From DASCNA01 sp036011305 (GTDB lineage Bacteria; Verrucomicrobiota; Lentisphaeria; Victivallales; GWF2-38-69), in contig DASCNA010000097.1 of assembly GCA_036011305.1 (NCBI GenBank), positions 1 to 43,666 of the forward strand: 43,666 nucleotides of DNA, written 5' to 3'. Numbering within the stretch: the stretch's first letter is position 1; every line of letters begins with the position of its first letter. The notes below the pieces were generated by a model. The model saw only the letters and a list, made by a program, of their open reading frames with translations. It searched no databases and was not told the origin of the DNA. The translations under genes were made by a program, and so were the position numbers. Shown here piece by piece: positions 39,684-43,666 of this stretch.

Positions 39684-41390
39684 GTGACTAAGCTAGAAAA
39701 AAAAATAATTTTTATTACTCTTAGCGGACAAATTATAGAATTCTTTGAGTTCTCTTATATTATATTACTTGCAAACATTATCTCAGAAAATTTTTTCCCT
39801 AGTTCAAGTATATATATAAGATATTTAGAATTAAGCTGTGTTTTTGCTATAGGGTATATTGCTAGACCATTTGGTGGTGTCATATTTGGTCACTTTGGTG
39901 ATATTAAAGGAAGGAAAAATACTTTTTTGGCTACAATATTATTAATATCTATATCAACTATTGCAATAGCTTTAATTCCCAGCCATAAAACAATAGGTAT
40001 ACTTGCACCTATTTTATTTGTAATATTTAGAATTTTGCAAGGGATATCACTAGGAGGAGAACTGCCTGGAGCAGTGTCATTTGTGCATGAGCATCTTGCA
40101 CAAAATAAAAGAATAGTAGGAACGGCTCTTATCGTATCAGGAGCTTTCATTGGTGGGATGCTATCATCAGCAGTTATATTTTTACTATACTCAACAGTTA
40201 AAGATTCATTTATTTCTGTTTATGGATGGAGAATACCTATTATTATTTCAGGTTTATTTGGTTTTTTAATTTTTTATTTACGTTATACAATCACTGAAAC
40301 ACCTGAATTTTTGAGAATATTAAAACATAATCAAGTATATAGATTTCCAATTATAGAAGTATTTAAAACGAGCTTTACACACACAATCCTTTCTATTCTT
40401 GTGTTATTATTCGGGGCCTTTGGAACTGTTTTTATGTATGTCCTACCTGATGTTTTATCTTCCTATTTAAAATTTTACAATCCTCAATATGTTTTCCTAC
40501 TTAATACAATATTTACTCTTTTTCTTGTTTTTTATACTCCTTTTTCAGCTAATTTAATTCAAAAAAAGAAACTCAATGTATGTAAGTTTTTTGGAATTGG
40601 TACACTTGTTATAGCTGTTTTAGCATTGCCTTTATTTTTCCTTATTAACTTGAGAAGTGAATTAGCTTTATTTTTTGTATATTTTGTTTATTCAACTTCT
40701 TTTGGGTTAGTATATAGTACTGTTTTTTATATTGCTTCAGAAGAGTTTCCTACAGCAATTAAATATTCAGGTTTGAGTGTTACTTTTAATTTAGGGTCAA
40801 TCGTTTCTTCAGGGATAGTTCCGCTTTCTACAATTATATTCCTAAAATATTTTGGTGTTTATGGAATTGCTTATTTTATAATTATTACTTGTATTATTTC
40901 AGCTATTGGAGCTTTCTTTTTGCTTAAGTTTCCACCATCGCCCAAAAAAATAGAAGAATTAGATAAAAAAATACGTGAAATATATGGATTGCTAAAAAAG
41001 AATGTGAACCTATCAACATATGAAGAAGCCACCATGATAAAGAAATTAAATAATTTGGCATATATTATTGTAAAGACCAAATGTTTTAGAGATATTAAAG
41101 AACAATGTATAAATGAAGTTGACTTAAAAAATGGATTAAGTAATATTCCTAAAGAACAAAGAGCATATTTATGTAATAATGTAAAAAAAATATTAATTGA
41201 GAAAATAAGTTCTACTAGCTCTTCTATGCGAGACTATAAAGAAATTATATCGAGCAGTAAAGGAAATAAATATTTTTTGTACTTTCTTAATCAATTAATA
41301 TATCTTGAAGTCATGGCTAGTAATAGTAAAAAATTAACGCTTGCTAACCTTGATACCTTTCTTAATAAAAATGTAATGGGAAAGATTTAA
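39684..41390 (+). CDS. ProP-type MFS metabolite:H+ symporter with C-terminal extension
   Basis: This 568-residue protein has twelve membrane helices in about the first 415 residues. Family motifs are FGHFGDIKGRKNTF between helices 2 and 3 and RILQGISLGGELPGAVSF in helix 4, typical of the ProP/metabolite symporter branch. The last 150 residues are hydrophilic and helical (KIEELDKKIREIYGLLKKN at the start), much longer than the usual short coiled coil of ProP. The start is GTG, 10 bp after the regulator stop. The tail may be a sensor or docking domain. Substrate unknown. Confidence 0.85.
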   Translation: MTKLEKKIIFITLSGQIIEFFEFSYIILLANIISENFFPSSSIYIRYLELSCVFAIGYIARPFGGVIFGHFGDIKGRKNTFLATILLISISTIAIALIPSHKTIGILAPILFVIFRILQGISLGGELPGAVSFVHEHLAQNKRIVGTALIVSGAFIGGMLSSAVIFLLYSTVKDSFISVYGWRIPIIISGLFGFLIFYLRYTITETPEFLRILKHNQVYRFPIIEVFKTSFTHTILSILVLLFGAFGTVFMYVLPDVLSSYLKFYNPQYVFLLNTIFTLFLVFYTPFSANLIQKKKLNVCKFFGIGTLVIAVLALPLFFLINLRSELALFFVYFVYSTSFGLVYSTVFYIASEEFPTAIKYSGLSVTFNLGSIVSSGIVPLSTIIFLKYFGVYGIAYFIIITCIISAIGAFFLLKFPPSPKKIEELDKKIREIYGLLKKNVNLSTYEEATMIKKLNNLAYIIVKTKCFRDIKEQCINEVDLKNGLSNIPKEQRAYLCNNVKKILIEKISSTSSSMRDYKEIISSSKGNKYFLYFLNQLIYLEVMASNSKKLTLANLDTFLNKNVMGKI

Positions 41391-41406
41391 ACTAATATTA
41401 TAACAC

Positions 41407-42117
41407 TTATTGATTTTGGGCTACGTAATTAATGCAATTGATCGGAACATCAGGTGGTACCGCATTTTTACTTAAACTTAATAGATAGTTGACAGTTTTA
41501 ACTATATCATTTGTTTCTATCATTGTTTTAAAATCAAAATCATCATCTTTAACCATATCTGTTGCAACATATGAAGGACATATATTTGTCACTTTTACTC
41601 CATAGGCAGCCATTTCCTTGTGTAGTGCTTCTCCAAAACCATTCAATCCGAATTTAGTTGCAGCATAAGCACCAGCTGCAGGGACAGCTCGTTTTCCACT
41701 CATTGAAGAAAGGTTCATGATATAACCCGATTTTTGTTTTTTCATGTACTGAGCTACATGTTTTGCTACATATATAGCTCCATGAAGATTGATTTTTAGT
41801 AATTCGTCCAGGTCAGAATCTGAAATATCACTTGTTCCGGCTTTTGCTATTCCGGCATTATTAAAAAGAACATCGATATTACCATATAGTTTAATGATAC
41901 TGTCTATACAATCTTTCACTTGAATTGAATTAGAAACATCAACTACAAAGTATGATGCAGAACCATTATTGCTATTTATTTTATTTGTTGTTTTTTCTAA
42001 GGTATTTTTTGTTCTGGAGAGTAAAATTACATGATAATTATTTTGAGCAAGGTTAAAAGCTACATGCTTTCCAATACCTCTACTTCCCCCTGTTACTATT
42101 GCTATTTTTTTATTCAT
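41407..42117 (-). CDS. Short-chain dehydrogenase/reductase (FabG-like)
   Basis: This 236-residue classical SDR has the NAD(P)-binding motif GGSRGIG at 10-16, NNAG at 86-89 and the catalytic triad S138, Y151, K155 (YAATK). It reduces or oxidises a carbonyl or alcohol using NAD(P)H; the serine-arginine pair after the first glycines hints at NADPH. Its substrate cannot be told. It is convergent with the MFS gene, 16 bp apart, and probably a lone transcription unit. It is slightly short at the C-terminus for FabG (244). Confidence 0.85.
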   Translation of the reverse strand: MNKKIAIVTGGSRGIGKHVAFNLAQNNYHVILLSRTKNTLEKTTNKINSNNGSASYFVVDVSNSIQVKDCIDSIIKLYGNIDVLFNNAGIAKAGTSDISDSDLDELLKINLHGAIYVAKHVAQYMKKQKSGYIMNLSSMSGKRAVPAAGAYAATKFGLNGFGEALHKEMAAYGVKVTNICPSYVATDMVKDDDFDFKTMIETNDIVKTVNYLLSLSKNAVPPDVPINCINYVAQNQ

Positions 42118-42237
42118 TTTTTTCCAATATTTTAATTTATATATAATTCAATTTTATGTACATATTATATTTTAATATGCTTCTGTTTATTTAAATTAAA
42201 AAGTCCACTTATATTTCTGTTCATGGATCTGGTTGAA

Positions 42238-42993
42238 TTATATGCTAAAATATATGCCATTTTTTGCTTTACCTTTATTTATTTCCATCATTTTTTCATT
42301 TTTTGGGAATACAACAAAAGTAGTTTTATCTGCATCTGAAACCCTAAAACCAATTTCTCTTAGTAATCTCCGGATTTCTTTGTTTTTATCATTAATATAT
42401 CTAATGTAAATATTAAAATCATCTTTATTTTGACCAGATAATTTAATATACTCTTTAGCTCCTTCTACAGTTAGGAACCATTCAATTTCTTTCCATATAT
42501 ACACACTTTTTACTTGTTTAATTCGAGCTATATAATTATCTATTTCTTCTTGAGATTTATCGGAACCTTCCCAATCACTTCTTATATCATTTATCAAATC
42601 TTCTTTATTATCATATCTGTTATGAAAATCATAATGTTCGAATTCTTCTTTGATGATAACATTACCATTAAGAGAATGGTTGATATCTACAGTACCAATA
42701 TATACTAACTCACTTAATGTTACGCAAAATGGGTAAGCTGTCATTCTATTATCCTGCTCTGCATACTTACTTTGTAATTTTTCTATAAAAGGAGTTATTT
42801 TTACTCCTTTTTTTGTTCCAGGTGTAATAAGTATTTCGTCTAGTAATTCCTTACTCTTTAGTAGAGTTCCCCAATTCTTAGCACCTAGTTTTTGAACTAA
42901 CAAATCAAGGTGTTTCTGGAAACTTTCATTTGCAGTTTTAGCAAGTTCTCTAGCTTTATCTTTAATGATTTCAAGTTTTTGTTCATTATCCAT
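42238..42993 (-). CDS. Protein of unknown function, 251 aa
   Basis: The N-terminus (EIIKDKARELAKTANESF, then HLDLLVQKLGAKNWGTLLKS) is similar in style to the N-terminal helices of glyoxalase-superfamily-related proteins, where the pattern L-x-G-x-x-N-W-x-x-L recurs. The middle and end are unlike any family I know, with strands around EFEHYDFHNRYD and VYIWKEIEWFLTVEGAKEYI. I chose ATG 42993 because GGAG lies 8 nt upstream; a GTG at 43002 in the same frame is inferior. No signal peptide or membrane helix. It lies alone on the minus strand. Confidence 0.5.
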   Translation of the reverse strand: MDNEQKLEIIKDKARELAKTANESFQKHLDLLVQKLGAKNWGTLLKSKELLDEILITPGTKKGVKITPFIEKLQSKYAEQDNRMTAYPFCVTLSELVYIGTVDINHSLNGNVIIKEEFEHYDFHNRYDNKEDLINDIRSDWEGSDKSQEEIDNYIARIKQVKSVYIWKEIEWFLTVEGAKEYIKLSGQNKDDFNIYIRYINDKNKEIRRLLREIGFRVSDADKTTFVVFPKNEKMMEINKGKAKNGIYFSI

Positions 42994-43327
42994 AACTAAC
43001 ACTCCATTGTTATTTTTAATCAGCCCCTAATGACTAATAAACAGAAATTAAATGTCAATTACGATTATTAATATAATTCTAAAACATTCTATTTATTTAT
43101 TACAGTTATATCGCCTTAATTTTCTCCGACTAAGTAGGGGCAGATGGTAGCACGATTAACTACCTGTGAATATTATATATCACCGTATATAGTTATCAAA
43201 GATAAAATAAAAAGCTTTGTGCATTATCTCCAGAATATATATGGAGAAAAAATAAAAATAATCCATTTTTTGTTAGAAATTTTCTATTGTGTGAGTATTT
43301 TGTTGCTGGTGAGGGTTTCTGCAGTAA
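42994..43327. other. Non-coding tail, first part
   Basis: No credible gene is seen. TCTCCA (43227-43232) and TGGAGA (43242-43247) form a weak 6-bp hairpin followed by A-rich sequence. A patch reading CTAAGTAGGGGCAGATGGTAG near 43130 is somewhat richer in G but unrecognised. Confidence 0.3.
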
Positions 43328-43374
43328 TTCAAATCTCCCTATCCCCACCACATTTGTCCCAATATTGCAGAAAC
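43315..43374 (+). other. tRNA 3'-end fragment, candidate attachment site
   Basis: Bases 43328-43350 have exactly the parts of a tRNA 3' end: T-loop TTCAAAT, T-stem CTCCC, acceptor TATCCCC, discriminator A and CCA. The upstream partners GGGAG and GGGGATA are missing, so no whole tRNA is present. The fragment is flanked by 9-bp inverted repeats, GTTTCTGCA (43315-43323) and TGCAGAAAC (43366-43374). A 3' tRNA piece is what a tRNA-targeted element leaves or carries as its att core. No integrase gene of the tyrosine type is visible. The remaining tail to 43666 shows nothing recognised. Confidence 0.5.
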
Positions 43375-43666
43375 TCTTATCTCTTCTTTTAAATTTCTTA
43401 AGTTTATATATACTTCTATTGTTATAGTCACCGTTATAAATAACAAAATTATAATTATAGACAGGTATTGTGATTAAAAATATAACAACACTGATTTTAT
43501 TACTATTCTCTTTTTCTCTTGTAGCTGAGTGTCAAATGCAACCTAAATTCCATAGTTGGTATTAAAGAAAATTCCATAGCTCGGATAAAAATTTATACCT
43601 CCGTTTTATTGTTTTTAATATTCTTAGTACGATAGCTTTGTCCGTTAATTTTAAATATACTTGAAT

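Noticed and set aside
43328..43350. Complete tRNA gene
   Set aside because: The 5' strands of the T-stem and acceptor, and any anticodon arm, are absent upstream; only the 3' end is present.

Overview
This 43,666-base window is strongly AT-rich and gene-dense. It reads as a conjugative-type plasmid, or plasmid-like element, of a low-GC Gram-negative bacterium. Supporting features are a Rep_3-family initiator with a 12-copy iteron array, a ParA partition pair, a VirB/VirD4-type secretion operon with several lipoproteins, a serine resolvase, a Fic protein and a umuD/umuC pair. A tRNA 3' fragment with an encoded CCA and the style of the XRE/S24 regulators suggest a gammaproteobacterium, perhaps near Legionellales, Francisella or Piscirickettsia. 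That placement is inference; no rRNA or intact tRNA gene is present. Read as a circle, the last bases supply a plausible start for the DNA methyltransferase that is open at base 1, so the window may be the complete plasmid.

Layout. 1-666: adenine methyltransferase. 914-17199 (minus strand): one long run of genes, transcribed from right to left: a small HTH gene, VirB2, VirB3, VirB4, a short lipoprotein, VirB5, VirB6, VirB8, VirB9, a BamE-like lipoprotein, a periplasmic coiled-coil protein, VirB10, a coiled-coil lipoprotein, a VirD4-like coupling ATPase, two unknowns, an Hcp-like candidate, a GH24 lysozyme and an LprI-like lysozyme inhibitor. No VirB11 ATPase and no relaxase are visible. 17393-17893: a divergent HTH regulator facing that operon across a T-rich tract.

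17885-24544: an accessory block. It has a small-gene/HATPase cassette broken by a 326-bp MITE, then radical SAM/SPASM, MFS and S24-type repressor genes that share a 17-bp palindromic operator with a further unknown gene, then a queuosine-precursor-type transporter overlapping an adenosine deaminase. 24654-30220: replication and partition (Rep, iterons, a second MITE, ParA and its partner, and a membrane-anchored HTH coiled-coil protein). 30221-31372: a non-coding, dyad-rich stretch ending in a nested hairpin. 31373-38064: an HTH/Rep-like gene, Fic, resolvase, small unknowns, umuD and umuC.

38050-43666: a second copy of the HATPase/small-protein cassette, again followed by a divergent S24-like regulator and MFS transporter, then an SDR oxidoreductase, an unknown gene and a 670-base tail holding the tRNA 3' fragment.

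The most interesting points are: (i) two paralogous modules pairing an anti-sigma-type HATPase and a ~50-residue protein with a protease-dead S24 regulator and an MFS transporter; (ii) a small regulon defined by a shared operator; (iii) a secretion operon ending in a lysozyme and its putative inhibitor; (iv) a coupling protein with its membrane helices at the C-terminus; (v) two MITE-like elements with clear terminal repeats and target duplications.
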